Under the pieces are notes generated by a model that was given only the letters and a program-made list of their open reading frames with translations, was not told the origin of the DNA and did not search any database. 64,000 nucleotides of DNA from Gordonia phthalatica (GTDB taxonomy: Bacteria; Actinomycetota; Actinomycetes; Mycobacteriales; Mycobacteriaceae): positions 1,922,001-1,986,000 of the forward strand of contig NZ_CP011853.1 of assembly GCF_001305675.1 (NCBI RefSeq), given 5' to 3'. Positions 35,342-43,577 of this stretch are shown one piece after another; position 1 is the stretch's first letter; each line of letters begins with the position of its first letter. The translations under genes and the position numbers were made by a program.

Positions 35342-35371
35342 AGTGCCCCACCGGAATACCGGTGGGGCACT
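35342..35371 (-). terminator. hairpin downstream of ahpD
   Basis: AGTGCCCCACCGG (35342-35354) and CCGGTGGGGCACT (35359-35371) form a perfect 13-bp stem with an AATA loop, 38 bp past the ahpD stop. It is a good terminator for ahpC-ahpD and could work in both directions. Confidence 0.7.
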
Positions 35372-35409
35372 TGACCTCTGGGCTGCAGAGCTCTCAGGCG
35401 CTGGAGCTG

Positions 35410-35949
35410 CTAGACGCCCGCGGTGGCGAGGGCCTCGGCGGCGGTGATCGCCTGGCCGACGCCGGCGACGATCGACGCGACCTTGAGGGCCTCGAAGACC
35501 ACCTCGCGCGACTGGCCGCCCTCGCGGACGACGTTCTCGTGCGCGCCGACGCAGTGCTCACAACCGTTGATGGCGGAGACGGCGAGCGACCACAGCTCGA
35601 AGTCGACCTTGTCGACGCCGGGGTTGCCGATGATGTTCATCCGCAGGCCCGGACGCAGGTCGTCGTACTTGCCGTCGAGGAAGCCGCGACCGCGGTAGAA
35701 CACGTTGTTCATGCCCATGATCGACGCGGCGCCGAGAGCGGCGTTGTAGGCCTCGGCCGACAGGGTGTCGGCGGCCTCGTCGGCGATCTCACGCAGCACC
35801 GTGGCGTTGCGGGTCGCTGCGGCGGTGGCCAGCAGGGTGCCCCACAGCTGCTGCTCGTTCAGCACGGTGGTGCGGCTGATCGAACCGAGGTTCAGCTTCA
35901 GGTCCTTGGCGTACTCGGGAAGAGCGTTCTTCAGGTTGTCGATGCTCAT
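35410..35949 (-). CDS. ahpD: alkyl hydroperoxide reductase AhpD
   Basis: A 179-residue peroxidase/reductant with the thioredoxin-like CxxC: C130 and C133 in NGCEHCVGAHE, with H137 as proton relay. In mycobacteria AhpD passes electrons from the DlaT/Lpd lipoamide system to AhpC. It is three nt downstream of ahpC and clearly in its operon, with a terminator hairpin after it. Confidence 0.97.
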   Translation of the reverse strand: MSIDNLKNALPEYAKDLKLNLGSISRTTVLNEQQLWGTLLATAAATRNATVLREIADEAADTLSAEAYNAALGAASIMGMNNVFYRGRGFLDGKYDDLRPGLRMNIIGNPGVDKVDFELWSLAVSAINGCEHCVGAHENVVREGGQSREVVFEALKVASIVAGVGQAITAAEALATAGV

Positions 35950-35952
35950 CGA

Positions 35953-36540
35953 TCAGACACCCGCGCTCATGAGCTCGCCGGCGTTGATGGTCGGGTCGCC
36001 CTTCTTCCAGTTGCACGCGCACAGCTCATCCGACTGCAGGGCGTCGAGGACGCGCAGGACCTCGTCGACGTTGCGGCCGACCGAACCGGCGGTGACCGAC
36101 ACGAACTGGATCTCGTTGTTCGGGTCGATGATGAAGGTCGCGCGGTCGGCGACACCGTCGGCGTTGAGGACGCCGGTGGCCTCGACGAGCTCACGCTTGA
36201 GGTCCGAGAGCATCGGGAAGGGGAGGGCCTTGAGGTCCTCGTGCTGGGCGCGCCACTGGAAGTGGACGAACTCCGAGTCGATCGAGGCGCCCAGGACCTG
36301 GGTGTCGCGGTCGGCGAACTCGTCGTTCAGGTTGCCGAAGGCGGCGATCTCGGTGGGGCACACGAAGGTGAAGTCCTTCGGCCAGAAGAAGACGACGCGC
36401 CACTTGCCCGCGTAGTCGTCGCTGGTGACCGTGGTGAAGTAGTCCTCCGGCTGCTGCGCGTCGACCTTCGAGAGGTCGCCGCCGATGACAGCGGTGAGGT
36501 TGTACGCCGGGAACTGGTCGCCGATGGTCAGAAGAGCCAT
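35953..36540 (-). CDS. ahpC: alkyl hydroperoxide reductase AhpC (2-Cys peroxiredoxin)
   Basis: A 195-residue peroxiredoxin reducing H2O2, organic peroxides and peroxynitrite. The peroxidatic cysteine is C61 in FTFVCPTE; resolving cysteines are C174 and C176 in ELCACNW, the double Cys seen in actinobacterial AhpC. ATG 36540 has GGAG just upstream. Divergent from oxyR, with an OxyR-type site near the oxyR start. Confidence 0.98.
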   Translation of the reverse strand: MALLTIGDQFPAYNLTAVIGGDLSKVDAQQPEDYFTTVTSDDYAGKWRVVFFWPKDFTFVCPTEIAAFGNLNDEFADRDTQVLGASIDSEFVHFQWRAQHEDLKALPFPMLSDLKRELVEATGVLNADGVADRATFIIDPNNEIQFVSVTAGSVGRNVDEVLRVLDALQSDELCACNWKKGDPTINAGELMSAGV

Positions 36541-36655
36541 GGAATTACTCCTTCATAGCGGAATTGTGTTGCGGAAAAGGAAGTTTCGATGCGGAGACGG
36601 TCGGTCTCGCGCTGCACAAACCATTCTGCCTGAAACCCAGTGAAAAGCAAATGTG

Positions 36656-36677
36656 ATAGCAGTCGCTATATTGATAG
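36656..36677 (+). promoter_or_regulatory. OxyR-type binding site overlapping the oxyR promoter
   Basis: ATAG (36656-36659), CTAT (36666-36669) and ATAG (36674-36677) form the LysR/OxyR-like inverted pattern in the ahpC-oxyR spacer. A -10-like TATATT (36667-36672) overlaps it and ends seven nt before the oxyR ATG, so OxyR could repress its own, probably leaderless, transcript while controlling ahpC. Confidence 0.6.
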
Positions 36678-36679
36678 GC

Positions 36680-37624
36680 ATGACCGATCAAAGTTATCAG
36701 CCGTCGATCACCGCGCTGCGTGCCTTCGTCGCCATCGCCAAGCACCTGCACTTCGGCTCGGCGGCCGCCGAGCTCGGGGTCAGTCAGCCGTCGCTGTCGC
36801 AGGCGCTGTCCGGGCTGGAGTCCGGACTGGGCCTGAAGCTGGTGGAACGCACCACGCGGCGGGTGATGCTCACCGCGGAGGGCCGGCGACTTCTGGGGTC
36901 GGCGATCGCCGCGTGCGACGCCGTCGACGACTTCCTGCTCGACGCCGCGGGCGATCTGGACCCGCTGTCGGGCACCGTGCGGCTCGGCTTCATCCCGACG
37001 GTCGCGCCGTACATCCTGCCGCGCGTGCTGCGGGGCCTGGGAGAGCAGCGGCCCGATTTGGAACTGCTCGTGGTGGAGGACCAGACCGACCGGCTGCTCG
37101 GCCAGCTCCGGGAGGGGACCATCGACGCGGCGATCCTGGCGTTGCCCGCGGGCGCCCCCGGCATCGGCGAGATCCCGATGTACTTCGTGGACTTCGTCCT
37201 CGCGGTGCCGACGGGTCACCCGCTCGCGGACAAGACCCGCCTGGCACCGAAGCTGCTCGAGGATCTGCCGCTGCTGCTCCTCGACGAGGGGCACTGCCTG
37301 CGCGATCAGGCGCTCGACGTCTGCCAGGCGGCGGGGGTCTCGCCCAATGTTCGACCCACCCGTGCGGCATCCCTGACGACCGCGGTGCAGTGCGTGGAGG
37401 GCGGGCTCGGCGTCACCCTGATCCCGCGGACGGCGGTCGCCGTCGAGACCGCGTCCGGGGGCCTCGCGACCGCCGAGTTCGCCCAGCCGCGACCGGGCCG
37501 ACGGATCGGCCTGGTCTACCGCGAGTCGTCGGGTCGGGGCGAGGCCTACCGTCAGCTGGCGAGCGAGATCGCCGCCCTGGTCGCCGAGAGCGGCGACGTG
37601 GAACCGGTGATTCAGACCTCCTGA
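36680..37624 (+). CDS. oxyR: LysR family peroxide sensor OxyR
   Basis: A 314-residue LTTR with the N-terminal HTH (FGSAAAELGVSQPSLSQALSGLE, about 25-47) and a sensor domain whose redox cysteines are C206 in LDEGHCLRDQ and C215 in ALDVCQAAG. Oxidation to a disulphide would switch ahpC on. ATG 36680 is preferred to an upstream GTG at 36653, because that would place codons through the operator. Convergent with the helicase gene (13-bp overlap). Confidence 0.95.
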   Translation: MTDQSYQPSITALRAFVAIAKHLHFGSAAAELGVSQPSLSQALSGLESGLGLKLVERTTRRVMLTAEGRRLLGSAIAACDAVDDFLLDAAGDLDPLSGTVRLGFIPTVAPYILPRVLRGLGEQRPDLELLVVEDQTDRLLGQLREGTIDAAILALPAGAPGIGEIPMYFVDFVLAVPTGHPLADKTRLAPKLLEDLPLLLLDEGHCLRDQALDVCQAAGVSPNVRPTRAASLTTAVQCVEGGLGVTLIPRTAVAVETASGGLATAEFAQPRPGRRIGLVYRESSGRGEAYRQLASEIAALVAESGDVEPVIQTS

Positions 37625-39774
37625 GAGGTCGCTTCCTGGGAGGTCAGGGCTTCCCACTCGTCGATCAGGCTGGAGTCCACGCCGCGGATCAGATCGCCGA
37701 GCTCATCGGTGATGTCCTCGATCTCGTCGGTGACGGCGGACATCGGCAGGCCGCTGTTCAGGGCGCGGTAGCAGTCGGTGAGGTAGCGGAGCACCACGCC
37801 CTCGCTGCGGGCCAGACCGAACTCGGAGATGAAGTCGGCGAAGGTCAACGACCGTTCGCGCATGTGCCGCAGCACCGACTTCGGGGACGGCGGGGTGTTG
37901 GCCAGCCACGGGTGGCCGCGACGGTAGGTCTCGTAGGCGAAGCCGATCTCCTCGGCCAGCGGCTGCGGCCAGGTGATCTCCTCGAGGCGCTCCATCCGCT
38001 CCTCGTACTCGATGCCGTCGGCCTTCATCTCGCCGATCGCCTTGTCGCGCGCCTGTTTCCGCTGCGCCATCAGCACCTGGCGGGGGTCGTCGAGGGTGCA
38101 TTCGAGGATCGAGATGACGTCGAGCGCGTAGGTGCTCGAGTCGGTGTCGAGGAGCTCGAACGCCGCGACCGCGAACGCCGACAGCGGATTGGTGAGCGCG
38201 AAGTTCTCCGGCAGATCGATCGAGAGTTCGACGTGCTTGCCATCGGGGGCGGGTGCGTCGAGTTTGGTGACGATGCCCGTCTCGCGGAGGTCGCGGTACA
38301 GCGCGATGGTGTGCTTGATGTGCCGCAGCTGCCGTGACCGCGGTTCGTGGTTGCACTCGAGGAGGTGGCGGAGGGCCGCGAAGCAGTCGCCCGGCCGTTC
38401 CAGGACGCTCATCAGCATCGACGTCGTCATCCGGAAGTGCGACTTCAGCTCTTCGTCCGGGGCGTCGACCAGCGCCGTGAAGGTCTGCTCGCCCCAGCTG
38501 ACGAAACCTTCGGGAGGCTTGCGGCGCACCAGCTTTCGCAGTTTCTTGGGATCGTCGCCCGCCTTGGCGACGGCACGCGCGTTCTCGACGTCGTGTTCGG
38601 GTGCCTGGGCCACGACGTAGCCGACGGTGTCGTAGCCCGCCCGGCCGGCGCGGCCGGCGATCTGGTGGAACTCGCGGGCCCGGAGCCTGCGGACGCGATG
38701 GCCGTCGTACTTGGTGAGGCCGGCGAACAGCACGGTGCGGATCGGCACGTTGATGCCGACGCCGAGGGTGTCGGTGCCCGCGACCACCTTCAGCAGGCCG
38801 GCCTGCGCCAGCCGTTCGACGAGGCGACGGTAGCGGGGGAGCATGCCCGCGTGGTGCACGCCGATCCCCGAGCGCAGGAGCTTCGAGAGGGTGCTGCCGA
38901 AACCGGCGCGGAACGTGAAGTCGCCGATCGCCTCGGCGATCGCGGCCTTCTCCTCCTTGGTGCAGATCTTCACCGACAGCAGCGACTGTGCGCGTTCGAC
39001 GGCCGACTGCTGGGTGAAGTGCACCACGTACACCGGTGCCTGACCGGCGGCGATCAACTCGGCGATCGTCTCGTGGATCGGTGTCATCGCGTACCGGTGC
39101 TCCAGCGGCACCGGTCGCTCGGCGCCCGTCACCGGAACCGTGGCGCGTCCAGTGCGACGCGTGAGGTCGTCGACGAAGAAGTCCATGCTGCCGAGCGTCG
39201 CCGACATCAGCAGGAACTGCGGCTGGTCGTCGGGATCGGCGTCGGGCGACGGGTCGGGGAGCTCGATCAGCGGGACCTGCCACGCCCAGCCCCGGTCGGA
39301 CTCGCCGTAGTAGTGGAACTCGTCGGCGACGAGGACCCCGACGTCGGACGACGAACCGTCGCGCAGAGCGATGTTCGCGACGATCTCGGCCGTCGCGCAG
39401 ATGATCGGCGCCTGAGCGTTGACGGACGCGTCACCGGTCAGCAGGCCGACGTTCTCGGCGCCGAACTGCCTGCACAGGTCGAAGAACTTCTCGCTGACCA
39501 GCGCCTTGATCGGCGCCGTGTAATACGAGCGCTTGCCGCGGCACAGGGCGAAGTAGATGGCGCCGGACGCGACGAGTGACTTCCCGGATCCGGTCGGCGT
39601 CGCCAGGATGACGTTGCTGCCGGAGACCAGTTCGAGGAGTGCCTCCTCCTGATGCGGATAGAGGTCGATTCCGCGGGACGCCCACCACGTCGTGAAGTTC
39701 TCGAAGGCGAGGTCTTCGTCGGTGGTGGGCGTCAGCGGAGCGAGATCGGAGTCGGTCTCCTCGGCGGTGCTCAG
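37612..39774 (-). CDS. DEAD/DEAH-box RNA helicase, DUF3516 type, probable CTG start
   Basis: A Ski2-like superfamily 2 helicase of about 720 residues. Walker A ATPTGSGKS (58-66) and the DEFH box (151-154) are followed by MSATLGS (motif III), GVHHAGMLPRYR, and motif VI QIAGRAGRAGYD; the C-terminal half is the helical DUF3516 region. No ATG, GTG or TTG occurs in frame before MSATLG at 39207, which would delete motifs I and II. CTG 39774 overlaps the TGA of the PAC2 gene (CTGA) and restores a complete helicase, so I place the start there. Role in RNA metabolism is inferred. Confidence 0.88.
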   Translation of the reverse strand: MSTAEETDSDLAPLTPTTDEDLAFENFTTWWASRGIDLYPHQEEALLELVSGSNVILATPTGSGKSLVASGAIYFALCRGKRSYYTAPIKALVSEKFFDLCRQFGAENVGLLTGDASVNAQAPIICATAEIVANIALRDGSSSDVGVLVADEFHYYGESDRGWAWQVPLIELPDPSPDADPDDQPQFLLMSATLGSMDFFVDDLTRRTGRATVPVTGAERPVPLEHRYAMTPIHETIAELIAAGQAPVYVVHFTQQSAVERAQSLLSVKICTKEEKAAIAEAIGDFTFRAGFGSTLSKLLRSGIGVHHAGMLPRYRRLVERLAQAGLLKVVAGTDTLGVGINVPIRTVLFAGLTKYDGHRVRRLRAREFHQIAGRAGRAGYDTVGYVVAQAPEHDVENARAVAKAGDDPKKLRKLVRRKPPEGFVSWGEQTFTALVDAPDEELKSHFRMTTSMLMSVLERPGDCFAALRHLLECNHEPRSRQLRHIKHTIALYRDLRETGIVTKLDAPAPDGKHVELSIDLPENFALTNPLSAFAVAAFELLDTDSSTYALDVISILECTLDDPRQVLMAQRKQARDKAIGEMKADGIEYEERMERLEEITWPQPLAEEIGFAYETYRRGHPWLANTPPSPKSVLRHMRERSLTFADFISEFGLARSEGVVLRYLTDCYRALNSGLPMSAVTDEIEDITDELGDLIRGVDSSLIDEWEALTSQEATSQEV

Positions 39775-40781
39775 TTCAGATCACGTCCTTGATCCTGGTT
39801 GGGGTTCTGCTCGTCGGGCTGCTGCTCGTCGGGGCCCGCGTCGAAGCCGCCGAGATCGGCCGCGTGCTCGGCGAGGAACTTCTCGAACTCGGCGCCCAGC
39901 TCGTCGCCGGAGGGGACCTCCTGGTCGGCGGCCAGCAGCGAGGCCTGCTCGTTCTTGGCCCGCATGTAGGCGTCGTACTGGTTCTCCAGCGAGTGGACCA
40001 CCGAGGCGACCTCGGCGTTCGACTCCACTTCGCCGTCGATCTGGGCGCGGACCTGTTCGGCGGCGTTCTCCAACGCGGCCGTCGGCAGGTCGAGCCCGGT
40101 GACCTTCGCCATCGTCGTCAGCAGAGCGGCGGACGCGCCGGGGTAATTGGACTGCGACAGGTAATGCGGGACGTGCGCGGAGAGACCCACGGTCCGGTAT
40201 CCGGCCTCGCCGAGGCGCAGTTCCAGCAGCATCGACGCGCTGGCCGGAAGCTTCATCGGGTTGCCCCAGCGGTTGAGGTCGCCGAGGGCGTCGGTGTCGT
40301 TGCCGTGTGCGGTGATCGACGCCGGACGGGTGTGCGGGACGGCCATCGGGATCGAGTTCAGTCCCACCACCTGCGAGACGTGGAAGTGCTCGGCGAGCGC
40401 GGTGATCGCCGTGGTGAACTGCTCCCAGCGCAGATCGGGTTCGGGTCCGTCCAGCAGCAGGAACGGCACGCCCGCGTTGTCGCGGACCGCGTGCACGGTG
40501 AGCTTGTGCATCTCGATGCCGTCGAAGGTCTCACCGCTGAACGAGATCGTCGGGCGGCGCGAACGGTAGTCGATCAACTCGTCCGAGTTGAACGTCGCGA
40601 CCAGCTCCGAGTCCAGGGCCTCGCGCAGATGTGTCGCCGCCAGCGCCACCGCGTGGCCCGCATCGGCGTAACCCTCCAGAGCGTGCACCAGCACCGGACC
40701 GTCGCCGTCTTCGTTGTGCACGGCCGGGACCGGGAATTCGAGATCGTAGAGCTCGCGTGGGTTCGGGAACCGCTCGTCCAT
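39771..40781 (-). CDS. PAC2 family protein (proteasome-assembly-chaperone-like fold)
   Basis: A 336-residue PAC2 protein, Rv2714-like. Conserved features include VLVHALEGYADAGHAVALAA, DGPEPDLRWEQF, and HVPHYLSQSNYPGASAALL. The tail (about 300-336) is acidic and disordered (EQQPDEQNPNQDQG). ATG 40781 follows GGGAGAG; an in-frame GTG at 40796 is less likely. Function in bacteria is unknown, but the fold is that of ATP-grasp-associated and proteasome-assembly proteins. Upstream and coupled to the helicase. Confidence 0.9.
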   Translation of the reverse strand: MDERFPNPRELYDLEFPVPAVHNEDGDGPVLVHALEGYADAGHAVALAATHLREALDSELVATFNSDELIDYRSRRPTISFSGETFDGIEMHKLTVHAVRDNAGVPFLLLDGPEPDLRWEQFTTAITALAEHFHVSQVVGLNSIPMAVPHTRPASITAHGNDTDALGDLNRWGNPMKLPASASMLLELRLGEAGYRTVGLSAHVPHYLSQSNYPGASAALLTTMAKVTGLDLPTAALENAAEQVRAQIDGEVESNAEVASVVHSLENQYDAYMRAKNEQASLLAADQEVPSGDELGAEFEKFLAEHAADLGGFDAGPDEQQPDEQNPNQDQGRDLN

Positions 40782-40894
40782 GCTCTCTCCCTTCACTGTG
40801 ACTGCCTATTGTCCCGCATGGGACTCTCCGGCTACAACACGGTGGCCCGGCGGGTCATTCCCGCACCACCGGTCCCAGATGGCACAGTGGAGAC

Positions 40895-41542
40895 GTGCGT
40901 GTCGGTACTGGTGTGAAGAGCGTGGTGACGGTTGCGGCGATGCTGACTGCGGTGACCGCGTGCTCGGTGTCCGGCGACCCGGTCCGCACTCCGGACCTGT
41001 CGGCTCGGATCGTCCCGAGCGACGCGTTCCCGTACGGTCCCGGTCTGCCCGTTCAGGATCCGGGGATCGTGTCGGACATCACCTTCCGGCCGGTGCGGCA
41101 GAACAACCGACCGGACGACTGCACGCCAGTCGCGGTCGACGCGGCGACGGCCCAGGTCCGCGTGGGCCCCGGCGGTCCGGCAGGCGGCTCGCTGACCGTG
41201 CTGGTGGTCCGGGCGGCCGACAGCTTCGACGACTTCGTGGCGCAGGCGACCCGATGCGAGAAGTTCGCACTCGGCGGCACCGTCGGGACCACGGTCGTCA
41301 CGGCCGTCGGCGACGACGCACCGGACGGTGCTCTCCGCCTCGAGCGGCAGATCATCATGGGCCCGCAGACCGCCGAGTCGACGCCGCCCACGTCGTCGAT
41401 CACCGAATACGTCGCACAGCGCGGCGACATCCGGGTCTACGTCCAGAACCGCAGGCGGGGGACCGAGGCGCTCAGCGACGCCGAGCTCGCCGCCACCCGA
41501 ACCCTCTTCGTGACCGCTCGGAAGGCCGCCTTCCGCGCATAG
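40895..41542 (+). CDS. secreted lipoprotein of unknown function
   Basis: A 215-residue exported protein. The signal peptide has a hydrophobic core and ends in the lipobox-like VTAC with C23 as the lipid anchor. The mature part has two further cysteines (DDCTPVAV and ATRCEKFAL), probably a disulphide, in a fold resembling the sensor-type lipoproteins common in mycobacteria. I cannot name a family with confidence. A -10-like CACAGT (40883-40888) is six nt before the GTG start, suggesting a leaderless mRNA. Confidence 0.78.
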   Translation: MRVGTGVKSVVTVAAMLTAVTACSVSGDPVRTPDLSARIVPSDAFPYGPGLPVQDPGIVSDITFRPVRQNNRPDDCTPVAVDAATAQVRVGPGGPAGGSLTVLVVRAADSFDDFVAQATRCEKFALGGTVGTTVVTAVGDDAPDGALRLERQIIMGPQTAESTPPTSSITEYVAQRGDIRVYVQNRRRGTEALSDAELAATRTLFVTARKAAFRA

Positions 41543-41633
41543 GGCCAGGTGGATCTGTGGATGACGGAGTCCGTCATCCACATCGGCGTCGAGGGGCTTT
41601 CCGACCGCTCGCCACGGGTCGACCGTGGTGGCC

Positions 41634-42746
41634 ATGACGAATTCACTGAGCATCCCAGCAGGCGGTCACACCCGAGGCCCCCGTGACCCCGACACCCTTC
41701 TCGCCGCCGTCCCGGGCCTCCTCGGCTTCGTGCCCGAACGATCCATCGTCCTCCTGGTCTTCCGGGACGACCGCGCGGTGGCGGCCACCATGCGCCACGA
41801 CCTCGAACTCACCCGCGCCGGCCTTCCGACGAGCGGCATGAAGCAGCTCTTCGAACGACTCGGCTCGCTCGCCGCCACCTACGACGCCGTCGGCACCGTC
41901 GCCGTCATCATCGACGACCGATTCCCGGCCGACGATCCCCGTCATGCCAAGACGGCGGCCGCTGTGAACCGCGCCTTCACGCAGGCGGGTGGACTGTCGG
42001 CGGCGTTCGCGATGACGGAGGCGACGGTCGACGCCCGGTGGCACACGGTGTGGCGGCCGACGGGGAAGCGGACGCCCCCGCCGCCGTTCGTCGGCGACGT
42101 CCTGGACACCGGAGCGCTCAGCGATCCGAACACGTCGCCGACGGCGCTGGAACGTGCGGTGAGTTCCGGCCGCCGGATCCTGGCGCGCCGGTCGGAGATG
42201 GAGACGCTGCTGACGGCGGAGCCGCACTGCGCGGAGCCGGGATGCACGGGGGCGTCGCCGCAGCCGTACGTGCACTCGCCGGACGCCGCCGATGCACGCG
42301 GACTGCGACTGACGCTCGCCGTCGTGGATCGATTCGCGGTCGGCGACACGGAACTGACCTGTCAGGAACTGAACGACATCGCCGCGGCGTTGGTCTCGGT
42401 GCACGTCCGGGACGCGCTGCTCGGACTGTCGTTGACGGGGATCCGACCTGCCGTCGAAGACCTGTGGCGGATGCTGACGCGACGACTGCGCGGTCCGGCC
42501 CGTGCCGCGGCCGCCACTCTGCTCGGTCACCTGCACTACATGGCCGGGGAGGGTGCCTATGCGGGCGTCGCGTTCCGGGTGGCGCACGAGGCGGATCCGG
42601 ACTACAACCTGGCGAATCTGCTCGACACCGCGCTGATCAACGGGATGCGACCCCGCGACCTGGGCGGGCTCGCCGAGCTGGCCTACGACGTCTCGCGGCG
42701 GCTGGGGGCGCAGTTGCCGCCCGCCGTCTACGAGGCCGCAGGCTGA
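41634..42746 (+). CDS. DUF4192 family protein
   Basis: A 370-residue actinobacterial protein. The hallmark N-terminus is LLAAVPGLLGFVPERSIVLLVF, followed by a mixed alpha/beta region and a C-terminal helical part with a TPR-like segment (RAAAATLLGHLHYMAGEGAYAGVAFRVAHEADPDYNLANLL). No catalytic residues are known. ATG 41634 is used, with a GTG at 41625 in frame three codons upstream. Convergent with ideR. Confidence 0.87.
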   Translation: MTNSLSIPAGGHTRGPRDPDTLLAAVPGLLGFVPERSIVLLVFRDDRAVAATMRHDLELTRAGLPTSGMKQLFERLGSLAATYDAVGTVAVIIDDRFPADDPRHAKTAAAVNRAFTQAGGLSAAFAMTEATVDARWHTVWRPTGKRTPPPPFVGDVLDTGALSDPNTSPTALERAVSSGRRILARRSEMETLLTAEPHCAEPGCTGASPQPYVHSPDAADARGLRLTLAVVDRFAVGDTELTCQELNDIAAALVSVHVRDALLGLSLTGIRPAVEDLWRMLTRRLRGPARAAAATLLGHLHYMAGEGAYAGVAFRVAHEADPDYNLANLLDTALINGMRPRDLGGLAELAYDVSRRLGAQLPPAVYEAAG

Positions 42747-42767
42747 TGTCGGCGAGCCCGGTCGGAA

Positions 42768-43448
42768 TCAGCTCTTGCGAACGAAGATCGCGTGCGAGAT
42801 CTCCGACGAGAGGGTCAGGCCGTCGTGGCCCGGGGTGGTGATGATGACGGCGCGGGGCGCGACGTTCACCGAGATGCGGGCGTTGGGCACCACGCCGGCC
42901 TGGCGCAGTTCGGCGATCAGCTCGGGGTCGGACTGCGCGTGTTCGGACATGCGCACGACGACGACGGTGCTGTCGCCCTGGGGCAGGTCCACCAGGCGGA
43001 CGGCCTCGTCCGAGCCGGCGACCAGGTCCAGACCGAGGAGATCCAGTCCCGGGATCGGGTTGCCGTACGGCGAGGTGGTCGGATTGTCGAGGACCTCGAC
43101 GATCCGGCGCTCGACGTTCTCGCTCATCACGTGCTCCCACCGGCAGGCCTCATCGTGCACCTGATCCCAGGGCAGTCCGATGACGTCCACCAGCAGGCGC
43201 TCGGCGAGGCGGTGCTTGCGCATCACCGAGACGGCCAGCTCGCGGCCCTTCTCGGTGAGTTCGAGATGACGGTCGCCTGCCACCCTCAGCAGGCCGTCAC
43301 GTTCCATGCGGGCGACGGTCTGCGAAACGGTCGGCCCACTCTGTTCGAGGCGCTCGGCGATGCGAGCACGCAGCGGAATGATCCCCTCCTCTTCGAGGTC
43401 GTAGATCGTCCGCAGATACATCTCTGTGGTGTCGACAAGATCGTTCAC
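42768..43448 (-). CDS. ideR: iron-dependent repressor IdeR (DtxR family)
   Basis: A 226-residue Fe2+-dependent repressor. All seven classical metal ligands are in place: M10, C102, E105 and H106 (primary), H79, E83 and H98 (ancillary). An N-terminal winged helix (TVSQTVARMERDGLL), dimerisation domain and C-terminal SH3-like domain (about 145-226) complete it. IdeR represses siderophore genes and activates iron storage. GTG 43448 is the start of homology; the frame runs further upstream without similarity. Divergent from acuC. Confidence 0.97.
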   Translation of the reverse strand: MNDLVDTTEMYLRTIYDLEEEGIIPLRARIAERLEQSGPTVSQTVARMERDGLLRVAGDRHLELTEKGRELAVSVMRKHRLAERLLVDVIGLPWDQVHDEACRWEHVMSENVERRIVEVLDNPTTSPYGNPIPGLDLLGLDLVAGSDEAVRLVDLPQGDSTVVVVRMSEHAQSDPELIAELRQAGVVPNARISVNVAPRAVIITTPGHDGLTLSSEISHAIFVRKS

Positions 43449-43577
43449 GGAAGCTTGTGTCCTTTCGTTGCCACCCAGGTTACCTGGAATCGATCCAAGT
43501 GGGGGCATGCGATGTCGCGCCCGAGCGGCGTGAAACCGTTAGCGTTGCAGGAAATAACGGCAGACGAAGGCGAGACG

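Noticed and set aside
43475..43487. CCAGGTTACCTGG between ideR and acuC as an IdeR box
   Set aside because: It is a perfect 6-1-6 palindrome, but shares only AGGTTA-like pieces with the 19-bp IdeR box; no IdeR site can be claimed.
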